From positions 84,998-148,997 of the forward strand of contig JACDNV010000008.1 of assembly GCA_017656425.1 (NCBI GenBank): a stretch of 64,000 bases of DNA, given 5' to 3'. This document shows positions 9,811 to 18,298 of this stretch, piece by piece. How positions within the stretch are numbered: the stretch's first letter is position 1; each line of letters begins with the position of its first letter. The DNA is from Candidatus Neomarinimicrobiota bacterium. Its GTDB lineage: Bacteria > Fidelibacterota > UBA2242 > B5-G15. The notes beneath the pieces were generated by a model. The model was not told the origin of the DNA and ran no database searches. It worked only from the letters and a program-made list of their open reading frames with translations. Made by a program: the position numbers and the translations under genes.

Positions 9811-10073
9811 GGCATTTTCTATTTTCAATTACAGCAAATAGCTAATTTATAAATATAGTGAAGAATAAGAGTAAATTTATCTTTATGCATTTTTAACCTC
9901 AGAGTCCAGCTTTTGGGTAAAAATCTCTTAGCGTTATATATTTGGGCATTATTGGAATTTATAAAAATAAATTGATGTTCTTTTTGGTGAGGCTCTATCA
10001 TTTTGTTTCTATTAGACCTAACTTCAATCGAAGCAATGATTAATTTTTTTACCATTAGTTGTACTTAAAGGTT

Positions 10074-11447
10074 TTACTTTAATAGCAAAAGCTTCTTTGT
10101 GTCGTAGTAAGTTCCTGCGTGGAATCTACAGAAGTAAACTCCGCTTGGCAGATTAGAACAATTGAAGGAAACGGAATAGGTACCGGCATTCTCGCGCTTA
10201 TTTACCAGTGTTTTAACCTTCCTTCCGAGTATGTTGTAGATCTCTATTGTTACTTTTGTAGTAATTGGAAGTTGATAGGAAATCGTGGTAGACGAATTAA
10301 ATGGGTTAGGGTAAATCTGTAAGAGAGAAAAATCCCTTGTAATTGCATATTTATCTTCTACAACATCAAATACCACACCTCCCTCACGGTACACAGCAAG
10401 TCCTCCACTCTCAGCTCCGATCCATTTGTTTCCCTCTTCATCTATCGCTATTGCATTGACCCAATTATTAGGCAATCCTGAATTACTTGTGTTGTAAACA
10501 GTCCAACTTACTCCATCGAATTTTGCAAGTCCTCCACCATCTGTTCCGATCCATTTGTTTCCCTCTCCATCTACTGTTATTACATTGACATCATTATCGG
10601 GTAATCCTGAGTTACTTGTGTTATAAACTGTCCAGTTTACTCCATCGAATTTTGCAAGTCCATCGCCTGTTCCGATCCATTTGTTTCCCTCTTCATCTAT
10701 TGCTATTGCTATGACATAATTATCAGGTAATCCTGAGTTACTTGTGTTGTAAACAGTCCAATTTACTCCATCGAATTTCACAAGTCCATAACCTGTTCCG
10801 ATCCATTTGATTCCCTCTCCATCTATTGCTATTGCCAAGACATCATTATCATGCAATCCTGAGTTACTTGTGTTGTAAACAGTCCAATTTACTCCATCGA
10901 ATTTTGCAAGTCCTCCACCCCATGTTCCGATCCATTTGTTTCCCTCTTTATCTATTGCTATTGCTCTGACATGGTCAGTGGGTAATCCTGAGTTACTTTT
11001 GTTATAAGCAGCCCAATTTACTCCATCGAATTTTGCAAGACCTCCACCCCATGTTCCGATCCATTTGTTTCCCTCTCCATCTACTGTTATTACATTGACA
11101 TCATTATAGGGTAATCCTGAGTTACTTGTGTTGTAAACAGTCCAATTTACTCCATCGAATTTTGCAAGTCCATAACCTGTTCCGATCCATTTGTTACCCT
11201 CTTTATCTATTGCTATTGCTCTGACATAATTATCAGGTAATCCTGAATTACTTTTGTTGAAAAATTCTGTTTGTCCTGTCTGTTTATGTAGCTTTACAAT
11301 GCCACCAGTTGTCCCAATCCAAAGATAATTTCCTTCTTCAATTATTTCAGTTATTATTTTGCCTGAAGTATAATTAATCCACTCAGGATTTTGTGAAAAT
11401 GCAAAAGTGAAAAATAAAATAAAAAGTATAATGCTTAAATTTTTCAT
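10074..11447 (-). CDS. Two-component-regulator-type beta-propeller protein with T9SS sorting domain
   Basis: 457 residues. Signal peptide of 18 residues (FAFS|QNPEW, with Gln after the cleavage site). Residues 63-357 are seven near-identical repeats of about 42 residues with the core [16 protein letters not shown], the half-blade repeat of two-component regulator propellers, here not fused to a kinase. The C-terminal ~85 residues contain [23 protein letters not shown] and SGVYFCRF and end KKLLLLK: a T9SS type A sorting domain. A good ribosome binding site (AGAGGGG) precedes ATG 11447. It is on the same strand as the adjacent cassette genes and could be the terminal cassette, but I see no attC-like site downstream of it. 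Probably a surface binding protein; ligand unknown. Confidence 0.8.
   Translation of the reverse strand: MKNLSIILFILFFTFAFSQNPEWINYTSGKIITEIIEEGNYLWIGTTGGIVKLHKQTGQTEFFNKSNSGLPDNYVRAIAIDKEGNKWIGTGYGLAKFDGVNWTVYNTSNSGLPYNDVNVITVDGEGNKWIGTWGGGLAKFDGVNWAAYNKSNSGLPTDHVRAIAIDKEGNKWIGTWGGGLAKFDGVNWTVYNTSNSGLHDNDVLAIAIDGEGIKWIGTGYGLVKFDGVNWTVYNTSNSGLPDNYVIAIAIDEEGNKWIGTGDGLAKFDGVNWTVYNTSNSGLPDNDVNVITVDGEGNKWIGTDGGGLAKFDGVSWTVYNTSNSGLPNNWVNAIAIDEEGNKWIGAESGGLAVYREGGVVFDVVEDKYAITRDFSLLQIYPNPFNSSTTISYQLPITTKVTIEIYNILGRKVKTLVNKRENAGTYSVSFNCSNLPSGVYFCRFHAGTYYDTKKLLLLK
10377..11261 (-). repeat. Seven in-frame tandem repeats (~126-129 bp) encoding propeller half-blades
   Basis: Each unit encodes about 42-43 residues of the form [39 protein letters not shown] identity between units is very high (for example 'ccgatccatttgtttccctct' like stretches recur in nearly every unit). 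Differences cluster at the positions after SGLP and in the Gly loop (GTGYG, GTWGGG, GTDGGG). This indicates recent expansion or gene conversion and possible copy-number variation between strains. Confidence 0.85.
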
Positions 11448-11597
11448 TTTTCCCCTCTAATGTTTCACTTTAAATAAAATTTATTTTTTTAATTTAAAAA
11501 TACAATATTCTTAATTTGAACGAAGGTTACTGTTGAATCTTATGGTGTTGCAGGCATGGTAGTAACTCTCAATTAATCTTGAAAAGGCAAATGTTCT

Positions 11598-11676
11598 GCT
11601 TAACGTTGTGGGGATAAAAAGTTGCTGGAGACAATTTGGACCGAGCGTAGCGAAGCTACATATCCACATGTTAAGT
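11598..11676 (-). other. attC-like site A (end of cassette 4)
   Basis: Read on the minus strand: R'' ACTTAAC, then TGTGGATA, an internal hairpin GTAGCTTCGCTAC, then TATCCCCACA and R' GTTAAGC. Both outer boxes match the integron consensus (RYYYAAC and GTTRRRY), and the inner boxes pair with two extra bases on one side. It lies about 56 bp downstream of the Cys-rich gene, where a cassette attC should be. Confidence 0.68.
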
Positions 11677-11731
11677 GACCTGAAGGGCAGGGTGCAAGGC
11701 GCTGCGGAGCCTGAGACAAGGTGCACTAAAA

Positions 11732-12934
11732 TCATTTAAGCCCACCTCTACATATTTCCCTACTAATCCCTTCTTTAATGATACAATTTTTCTCTTTACA
11801 TCTGGCAATATAACCACAGCTTAATAAAGCTACAGGACAATATTTATCTTTTGTCGGAATGCAAATAAAATCAACACCATTTTCCCCGAAAAGACAAACA
11901 TCGCATAATTTTTTATTGCACATTCTGGGAACAAAATCAAAAGTTATATCAAATTGTTCGGGATAAAAATCCTTAACATCTTTCTCATTTTTCAATTGAT
12001 TATAAATCTCCCTAACTATTCTTGGCATATTCCAAGTTTTAGGAATGTTACTAAGATCTAACACATCCACAAACAAATTATCCCTGAATAGAGGACTGTT
12101 ATTCCAGACATCACCTGGTAATTCTATTTGATTCATGGGCAAATTATTCCAGACATTCAATAGTTCGTTTGCATGGTCATCGGGTACTACTTCTTTTATA
12201 GCATCATTGAATATTTTGTTGTATAATCCTTTTTTATAGTCTCTAACACAACACCACAATCTCTTTTTTCCGCTCGTAGAGGTTCTTTTGAATTCATTAA
12301 GTCTTTCTTCAAATTTCTTATCATCGTTCAAAGTTTCTAGAATTTTGTAAGGTGTTGCCTTTTTTCCATCAAGATTATAAGTCAGTAAATGTAAGGCACA
12401 TGCCACTCTTATAAGAAGGTCATCTTTCCCTCTAAATCGTTTAATAAAATATGATATAAAGGCGACAATATTCCTTTTATATTTATTTCCACCAATAGTT
12501 ACTTCATATTTGTCTAGACATTCTAAGGTTTGGAGTATGTTTTGATAATCATCGGTGATATATCTGGATGCGAAGATAACATTATCAGTTTTAGATTTAA
12601 ATCTGAATCGTTCTTTACCTTTATTATCACTATATTTTTCATAATATTCATTTAAAATCTCTTCCGGAGGTCCGTTTTGCTCTCTCGAATATTCATATAT
12701 AAGTTCAGAAAAGACATATCCACCCTTATTCCATACGATTTCAAATGGCATCTGTCTGTCAGTAATATAACAAATCCAGTGTGTGAGTATTTTTTCACAG
12801 TTAGTTAAATCTTTTCTAAAGAAATTTACAAAGTTATAATTCTCTTTGGTACTCCATCTACGTGTATCTAACCAAGAAATTGTTTTGAAAATTCTAACAA
12901 GTAGTTCTTTGTTTATTATTTTTATTTTTCCCAT
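11732..12934 (-). CDS. Uncharacterised protein with Cys-rich C-terminus (cassette 4)
   Basis: 400 residues; I do not recognise the family. The N-terminal part is alpha-helical and aromatic with a striking block HWICYITDRQMPFEIVW followed by NKGGYVFSEL (residues about 52-77). The last 62 residues hold nine cysteines: C339, C344, C347, C358, C366, C373, C379, C384 and C395, spaced like a metal-binding or iron-sulphur module (C-x4-C-x2-C, later C-x6-C-x5-C-x4-C). No signal peptide or membrane segment, so cytoplasmic. The gene sits alone between two attC-like sites (A and B) and reads toward site A, as a cassette gene should. Composition is AT-rich like its surroundings. By context a defence or DNA-related role is possible but not shown. 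Confidence 0.65.
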   Translation of the reverse strand: MGKIKIINKELLVRIFKTISWLDTRRWSTKENYNFVNFFRKDLTNCEKILTHWICYITDRQMPFEIVWNKGGYVFSELIYEYSREQNGPPEEILNEYYEKYSDNKGKERFRFKSKTDNVIFASRYITDDYQNILQTLECLDKYEVTIGGNKYKRNIVAFISYFIKRFRGKDDLLIRVACALHLLTYNLDGKKATPYKILETLNDDKKFEERLNEFKRTSTSGKKRLWCCVRDYKKGLYNKIFNDAIKEVVPDDHANELLNVWNNLPMNQIELPGDVWNNSPLFRDNLFVDVLDLSNIPKTWNMPRIVREIYNQLKNEKDVKDFYPEQFDITFDFVPRMCNKKLCDVCLFGENGVDFICIPTKDKYCPVALLSCGYIARCKEKNCIIKEGISREICRGGLK

Positions 12935-12957
12935 TACAATACATTGACAGTGATTTC

Positions 12958-13040
12958 ACTTAACGGTTGGTGGATATATATGTAGTCACATTTTACGGGA
13001 TTTGGGTGAGCGCAAGCAAGTACTTATCCATCTGTTAAGT
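12958..13040 (-). other. attC-like site B (end of cassette 3)
   Basis: The ends are a perfect 8-bp inverted repeat, CACTTAAC at 12957-12964 and GTTAAGTG at 13034-13041. On the minus strand R'' is ACTTAAC and R' is GTTAAGT, both matching consensus. The inner parts GATGGATA and TATCCACC pair with one mismatch. The centre contains a short imperfect hairpin (CTTGCTTGCG). It separates the Cys-rich gene from the decayed region. Confidence 0.7.
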
Positions 13041-13129
13041 GATTCTACCTGGAGGCGTGTAGATCAAAGCATTGCAAAGGGCTGGATAGTTAAATGGTTT
13101 GGTAATTATATGACTACCTTCCATCATAC

Positions 13130-13953
13130 TTGCGTAGAAAATTTTTACTATTTAGTCTTTTAAATATTTTCCTTATTTGTTTATTATATTCATCGTATGT
13201 TTTATTCTCTTTTATTAATATCAACAATTACTAAATCATGATTCAAAGCGGATATATCAACCTGACTTCTTCATTAACTTTCTCATGGTTTACTTCATAT
13301 CTTTATTATATTTGCATTTGATTCGCCTAGCGTTCGAGGGTTCTGAAACAAGCTCTATCTTTGCTTTACTTTCCTCTTTCTATATACCTTACCCGCTACT
13401 GATTCAACATGTTTTAACTCTGTGCTAGTTTGGGTCGAGGGGGCATAGGACAACCAGCCCACAGCCCTTTAATTATGGTAAGCGTCGTCTTTAGATGAGT
13501 GTGAAAAATAGCCACTTGTGGAGTCTGTAATAGAATTTCAAGAACATTCTTGAGGATGTTGTCTCCTCAAAATCAATAGCTGCGAGGGTAAGGGATGAAG
13601 GTACCACGGTGATATAAGCTGTTTCTAATTCTTGTTTAGTGGCACTGTAAAGTTCTATCACAATATCAAATCTGAATTGTTTTGATATTTGAATCTCATT
13701 TCCTGAACCAAATGTAACCCATTAACTTTTATCCCAACTTAGACAGTCAAAAATTGTTCCTACAGCCACTCTACTCTATTATGAATAATGTGTCTAATCT
13801 CTTTCATTTTAAAGATTGTCAACCAACTTATCAACTTGCCTTAGAGTAAACCCAAACTTTTTCTCGGAAGAATCTTACATCCATTGGAGGTCCTTTACGC
13901 CGATGATCTTTATAATGAGGATAGTCGTAGCCACACCCTAATCGTCTGGTTAC
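13130..13953 (-). pseudogene. Decayed coding region inside cassette 3
   Basis: No long ORF exists from 13041 to 14280, but the minus strand shows protein-like fragments in shifting frames. 13953-13831 reads VTRRLGCGYDYPHYKDHR and continues to SKAS then a stop. 13807-13491 starts MKEIRHIIHNRVEWL, shifts frame, meets one in-frame TAA after LSWDKS, and continues with GSGNEIQISKQFRFDIVIEL to LFFTLI. Around 13270-13130 fragments such as VDISALNHDLVIVDIN and YDEYNKQIRKIFKRLN appear in different frames. This looks like one or more genes broken by several frameshifts and stops. I recognise no family. The remaining bases 13954-14280 show nothing I can support. Confidence 0.5.
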
Positions 13954-14280
13954 ACATTAGACTCAAGAGTCCCTAATTCCAGTATCCAGAAGTAGCATCC
14001 TACAAGGTTCAGACTGATATAGCATTACGTCGTTAAACAAAGTCGCATAGAAGTTGTTGCTCTACTCCTTTTGAAATGTGTGCACAATGCTGATTGGCTA
14101 CTCTCAACCCTTTTCTCTAATTCCTAAACATCTAAATTCTCACAGTTGAAAGACAAGTTCCGAACTGTAATATAGTATATCGGCGAAAGGAATCGTGTGC
14201 CTCAACGATGATACAACTCATTTAAGCGTCCCATGATCTTTCCTATGGGCATTGCCACACATGTTGTCCTCTACGCTTTG

Positions 14281-14928
14281 CTATGAGCGATCCCAGATTC
14301 TGAGAAGCTGATTGATCACCGGCACTATGACTTTCTCCAAGTCATGTCCGATGCTCATGACCACTCTTAAGTTGAGAAAAACATGCGCATCAACGTTGCG
14401 GCGAATATCAGCAAGCGTTGTTAGATGGTGAGTAAGGTCTTCTTCCTCTTGCTTTGTTATGACACCGCTGGACGTTAACTTAGAGACAAACTTCTGGATG
14501 AGGGTGCCTAATGTGTGTGAGTTAATGTTCCATAGTGATTCAATCCCTGCAGAAATCAATTGCTTCTGAAGCCACGGGTTCGACTTTGCTACCACTTTAG
14601 TGCTCAGTGCAGCCTTATATACGGTATTATACGGTGCAACAGCTGATTCGAGACGGGTCTCGAGTGCTCTGTTCTTGAGATAGAGGCACCGATGCTTTAG
14701 TAAAACTGCTTTAAGGAGGCATTCGATTCCGATGCTTATGCCAATCCATTGAAGATGTGCCATTACTGGGTCATTCATTAGCTTGCGTGCCCATTCCCTG
14801 GAGTTTTTAGCTATGAATACCTCGACAGGATTTTCTCTCATAGAAAAGGGCCCAGATCGCATCAAAAGCGCTAGACTATGTGATCTAAGAGTTTTATCCC
14901 AATTACTTATGTCTAGATATACTGTCAT
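14281..14928 (-). CDS. HEPN-domain-like protein (cassette 3)
   Basis: 215 residues, predicted cytoplasmic and helical. Features of the HEPN superfamily: GIECLLKAVLL (residues 68-78), SHTLGTLI (137-144) and RNVDAH (177-182), the last fitting the R-x4-6-H ribonuclease motif. HEPN proteins are often RNases in toxin-antitoxin, CRISPR-associated or abortive infection systems, or inactive ligand binders. No MNT nucleotidyltransferase partner is visible next to it. The gene lies 34 bp after attC-like site C, as the first gene of cassette 3, on the same strand as the other cassette genes. Its base composition is richer in GC than the flanking cassettes, consistent with a different source. Confidence 0.62.
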   Translation of the reverse strand: MTVYLDISNWDKTLRSHSLALLMRSGPFSMRENPVEVFIAKNSREWARKLMNDPVMAHLQWIGISIGIECLLKAVLLKHRCLYLKNRALETRLESAVAPYNTVYKAALSTKVVAKSNPWLQKQLISAGIESLWNINSHTLGTLIQKFVSKLTSSGVITKQEEEDLTHHLTTLADIRRNVDAHVFLNLRVVMSIGHDLEKVIVPVINQLLRIWDRS

Positions 14929-14961
14929 ATAATGCCACTCGAACAGTTATTTTGACGTATC

Positions 14962-15049
14962 TCATAACGTTTTGGGACATTTGAAGTTTCGCGAAGCCGA
15001 ATTTTGGCGGAGGTACGAAGCACCGTGGACAGATACCCGCTTGTTAGGC
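14962..15049 (-). other. attC-like site C (end of cassette 2)
   Basis: Minus strand: R'' GCCTAAC (perfect consensus) followed by AAGCGGGTATCTG, a central hairpin region, and CAAAACGTTATGAG, where R' is GTTATGA (imperfect). The R'' flank is identical over 13 bases to that of site D (AACAAGCGGGTAT). Inner pairing on the far side is weak, so this is the most degenerate of the four sites. It lies 34 bp downstream of the OLD-family gene. Confidence 0.58.
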
Positions 15050-15083
15050 GACAGCACCTTAAAGGTGTGTGTTTTGACAGTGC

Positions 15084-17060
15084 TCATTTTATCCCCTCAT
15101 TAATTTCTAAGATTTTGTACACAATCTCTTTTAATCTTCTTCTTTCTACAGCATTCTCTTCAAACCAATTTTTAAAATTATCAGACTTAGTAAATTCAAT
15201 TACACCATTCGAGTTTTTATACCCATCAGGCAAAAAATCTTCTATTTCGCCATACTCAAATTTGTCTCCACCATATAGTATAAAAATATTTTTCTCCTCT
15301 TTTTGGTTTATATACTCTCTCAATTCATTAATATCTTTTTCTGTTAATCCATCTTTTAATTTCAAATGTCTATCTTTCATGTAATTCCATAAACTTTTTA
15401 GTTCTTCAGTTATTTTATTCACCTTTATTGCATCTTCAATTATTTCCGACAATCTTTTTCCATTAAGAGATTTTTTATATTTTATTGCTTTGTCGATAGA
15501 TGAATAATCAATGTTAAATAATGCTTTTATTTTATGATTTTCATCTTTTTCTGCTAATTCTTTAACATAGTCAAGATCAGCAATTATGTAATATTCACAA
15601 TTTATTTCTTCCAGAAGTTGCTCATATTTATCAAAATTATGTTTCCCACCAACATCTAATACTTCCACAACTTGAGGTTTGTCACTTTCTGATTGGTAAA
15701 AGCTTATCAATTTTTTAAAAATTAGTCTATCTATAACACCTTCTACTAACACGACTTTATCAGCAAAAAATAACTTTTCATTATTGTAGCTGTTCACTAT
15801 ATGAAGGATATCTCTTACTTGAGGTAAATATTCTTCTCTTATTTTTATGCTTTTGCTCGTCCCTGTATCATCCCTGTATATTCTTATTACGTTGGAGATC
15901 GTCTTTTCATCTATAAAAATAGCTGAATGTGTAGATACAATAAATTGATTGCTAGTCTTGATACTTAGTTCTACAAAAAGCTCTATTAGTAACTTCTGCC
16001 ACTGCGGATGCAAATGTAGGTCTGGCTCATCAATAATAATTAATCCATTACTAATATTAAGGGCAAAAATACCTAGTAAGAAATTCATTATTTCTTTTTC
16101 ACCAGAACTCGCTTGTGAGAGTGAGAATTCTTTTCCATCCTTTTTTAGAGTGATTTTATAAATATTTATATCAGGATTTTCAGGATTTATATCCCAATCA
16201 TAGTTCAACTTTTTCAAATATCCAGTAATTAACTTGACTTCTTCATCATTTATCCAGTGATTATGGTAGCCATTATTTTTTGCACTTATTTCCATTCTTC
16301 TTCTTTTTTGAGAAAAATAGAAACACGCTAATTCTATCGCTGAAGATATAGACTTTGAAGTGGATTTTGCATAACTCTGATATAACTGATAAAAATTTCG
16401 GGCTGAAAGATTGGTCTGTAAATTGCTTACATCCATTGCTCTATACGGGGAAAAATAAAGATAAATTGGTTTTAAATTTATTTCTTCTTCGGAAAGAATC
16501 AGGAAAAGTTCAAAGTTATTTAGATAGCTTAAATAAGCTTTTTCATTATTTCCAGCTGGATTGGGTGGTTGATACTTTTGTATGATATATCTCAACTCCA
16601 TTCCTTCTCTTAAATCGCTATTTTCAAAATTTTGGCAAACAGATTCTATGTTTCCAATAAAATTATATCCATTTCTGTATTTCCTTAAATTCCCTTTTAA
16701 AATTTCTTTCTTGAGTTTTATCTCATTTATATTCTTAACGTCTTCCATAGTTAACTCGAAAACAATTTCTATTGATGAGATATTACTCTCATTGCCAATA
16801 AATTTATCTAAGTAATTTTGTATTGGATTAAAAAGCGGGGATTTTTGAATGTTCCTAAAAAATCCTGTTTGATCACTCTGATCAATAACAGTGAATACTT
16901 CCACAAAATAATGTCTAATTACTATTGTTATAATATCAAGTAAGTTACTTTTACCTCCAGCATTAGGCCCTATCAAAATATTGAAGCCTTTATCAAATTC
17001 AATAGTAGTTCTTTCTCTAAAGCTTCTTATATTTTCAATTGTAATACTTTTTAACTTCAT
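15084..17060 (-). CDS. OLD-family ATPase/TOPRIM nuclease (cassette 2)
   Basis: 658 residues from ATG 17060, preferred to ATG 17081 because AAGGAGGTG at 17067-17075 lies 6 bp upstream. Domains: an ABC-type ATPase with Walker A GPNAGGKS (31-38), signature-like SSGEKE (about 319-324), Walker B LIIIDEPDLHLHP (about 341-353) and the switch STHS (about 377); then a C-terminal TOPRIM domain with VVLVEGVIDR (about 436-445), DVGGKHN, and IADLD (about 493-497). This is the OLD/overcoming-lysogenization-defect architecture, related to the GajA nuclease. No UvrD-like GajB partner adjoins it, so it resembles stand-alone class 1 OLD proteins. It is flanked by attC-like sites D and C and reads toward C. Anti-phage nuclease activity is inference from the family. 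Confidence 0.82.
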   Translation of the reverse strand: MKLKSITIENIRSFRERTTIEFDKGFNILIGPNAGGKSNLLDIITIVIRHYFVEVFTVIDQSDQTGFFRNIQKSPLFNPIQNYLDKFIGNESNISSIEIVFELTMEDVKNINEIKLKKEILKGNLRKYRNGYNFIGNIESVCQNFENSDLREGMELRYIIQKYQPPNPAGNNEKAYLSYLNNFELFLILSEEEINLKPIYLYFSPYRAMDVSNLQTNLSARNFYQLYQSYAKSTSKSISSAIELACFYFSQKRRRMEISAKNNGYHNHWINDEEVKLITGYLKKLNYDWDINPENPDINIYKITLKKDGKEFSLSQASSGEKEIMNFLLGIFALNISNGLIIIDEPDLHLHPQWQKLLIELFVELSIKTSNQFIVSTHSAIFIDEKTISNVIRIYRDDTGTSKSIKIREEYLPQVRDILHIVNSYNNEKLFFADKVVLVEGVIDRLIFKKLISFYQSESDKPQVVEVLDVGGKHNFDKYEQLLEEINCEYYIIADLDYVKELAEKDENHKIKALFNIDYSSIDKAIKYKKSLNGKRLSEIIEDAIKVNKITEELKSLWNYMKDRHLKLKDGLTEKDINELREYINQKEEKNIFILYGGDKFEYGEIEDFLPDGYKNSNGVIEFTKSDNFKNWFEENAVERRRLKEIVYKILEINEGIK

Positions 17061-17100
17061 TTTATACACCTCCTTGCTCATAGAGCACGGTCAAAATGTC

Positions 17101-17192
17101 GTCTAACGGTGCGGCGGGTATCTGAAGTCTGAGCGTAGTGAGGATTTGGGCTAAGATACGAAGCATCGTAGCCAGATACCCGCTTGTTATCT
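17101..17192 (-). other. attC-like site D (end of cassette 1)
   Basis: Minus strand: R'' AGATAAC (looser than consensus), AAGCGGGTATCTG, a central arm containing GCTACGATGC, then CAGATACCCGCCGCAC and R' GTTAGAC (perfect GTTRRRY). The inner arms GCGGGTATCTG and CAGATACCCGC pair over 11 bp without mismatch, making this the best structured of the four sites. It lies 24 bp downstream of the broken restriction-like gene. Confidence 0.7.
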
Positions 17193-17215
17193 GATGTTGC
17201 AGGCTTCTATGTTTT

Positions 17216-18248
17216 TTAGGGATACCACTTCCTCTTAGTTCGATAATGAACGTAGTAATGCCAAAGGAAATTATGAACCGCTGCCAATCCAAATCCAAAA
17301 CCGTGTTTCTGTAATCTATCTTTCAATTTTTCCTCGTATAATCTCTTGCAAATTTCATTAATATATACATAACCATTTGCGGTATCGTTCTTGATCAAAA
17401 TATCTGTGATCTTCAAATGCCTGAGTGCTTTAGAAACGTTTTTTTCAAGAACAACATATTCATTTGGATGCGCGCCTGCAAGAAGCTGAGTGATAAAGAA
17501 AATACCACCCCCCCCTTAAGTAGAGATCTCCTTTTCTGTCCAACATCTGATTAATATTAATAACGGGTTCACCCTTGAAATCACGGATAAATTTAAGAAC
17601 TTTTTTGAATTTATTAAAATCATTATCAATTTGTTTGAACAGCTTATTCCTATTTGGGGGTTTCATCATTACGTTATCTCTCAAAGCATTCTTTAACTTA
17701 TGTGGGGAGATAGAATCTATCTGTTTGAACACTTTATTAAATAACTGTTTGGATGCATCATCGTGCCATTTTGTGTCCTCCAAAAATTTACTTTCATTTT
17801 TAAGTCCAATAAAAAACAAATCAATCAAATTATCGATTTGAGGGGGAAAAGAAATGTATTCTACACCCGTTTTCAAATATTCGGAAGAAGGCTTTGGTGG
17901 AAAGTTTTGAAGAGGAATACTTTTTCCTTGCGAATTCCCCGTGCTATAAAACTGAAACGAACTCCCATCTGTAACACAAAAGAAAGGTACATTAAGTATA
18001 AGGCTGTATGACTCTGCCTGTGGAATAGCCTCATGGTCTAGACTGGCACCCTTTTTTTTAACTTCGATAAGCAACCATGGAACTGCTCTTTGACCTTGTT
18101 AAATATAGCAAACATAATCTGCCCAAACCGTAGACATACCAATTTGGATAGGAACACGACCATAAGAACTTATTAGCTTTTCAGGCCAACCATATTTGTC
18201 TCGAAAATAAGGCAAGACCTTTTTGATAGCGATTTCATATTCGTTCAT
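17216..18248 (-). pseudogene. Broken gene with type I restriction HsdR N-terminal-like domain (cassette 1)
   Basis: Reading from ATG 18248: MNEYEIAIKKVLPYFRDKYG and on through ADYVCYI, then an in-frame TAA at 18099-18101, then LLIEVKKKGASLDHEAIPQA, the PD-(D/E)XK-like core (E-V-K) of HsdR N-terminal-type domains. The frame runs to a run of eight C (G on the coding strand) at 17508-17515, where removing one base restores GGIFFITQLLAG and continues to HYRTKRKWYP and TAA at 17216. Without the two lesions it would be about 343 residues. The domain commonly recognises or cuts DNA in restriction systems; no HsdM/HsdS is here. The homopolymer could be an assembly error, but the TAA is a second, independent lesion. 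Confidence 0.68.
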
Positions 18249-18272
18249 TATCGTTCACCTTCTTGATTTCTC

Positions 18273-18293
18273 GAGCCTGCAATTTCTGATAAC
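18273..18293 (-). other. Left boundary of cassette 1 (GTT crossover-like end)
   Basis: Minus strand begins GTTATCAGAAATTGCAGGCT. At the other end of the same cassette, + strand 17186-17205 reads GTTATCTGATGTTGCAGGCT. The two ends are therefore 20-bp inverted repeats with 17 matches. GTTATCA approximates the GTTRRRY crossover box, so this is the likely recombination point (attI/attC junction) nearest the recombinase relic. Confidence 0.5.
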
Positions 18294-18298
18294 TCGTT

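Noticed and set aside
9825-10055. 76-residue open frame between the PorV-like gene and the propeller gene
   Set aside because: No ribosome binding site, no recognisable motif, low-complexity composition; the gap 9811-10073 is left unannotated.
11511-11735. 74-residue open frame on the minus strand
   Set aside because: It runs straight through attC-like site A and into the previous gene; codons inside the hairpin do not look like coding sequence.
13360-13490. Possible fifth attC-like site around 13427-13490 (GGGCTG...GCCC pairing)
   Set aside because: The outer boxes do not match RYYYAAC/GTTRRRY and the arms pair poorly; it lies in the decayed region.
15004-15384. 126-residue open frame on the plus strand
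   Set aside because: It lies over site C and the 3' part of the OLD-family gene; it is a shadow of the AT-rich opposite strand.
11598-17192. CRISPR-type or transposon origin of the palindromes
   Set aside because: They differ in their centres, are separated by full genes and carry no transposase or direct-repeat flanks; attC-like structure explains them better.
17062-17298. 78-residue open frame on the minus strand
   Set aside because: It spans attC-like site D and overlaps the restriction-like relic in another frame.
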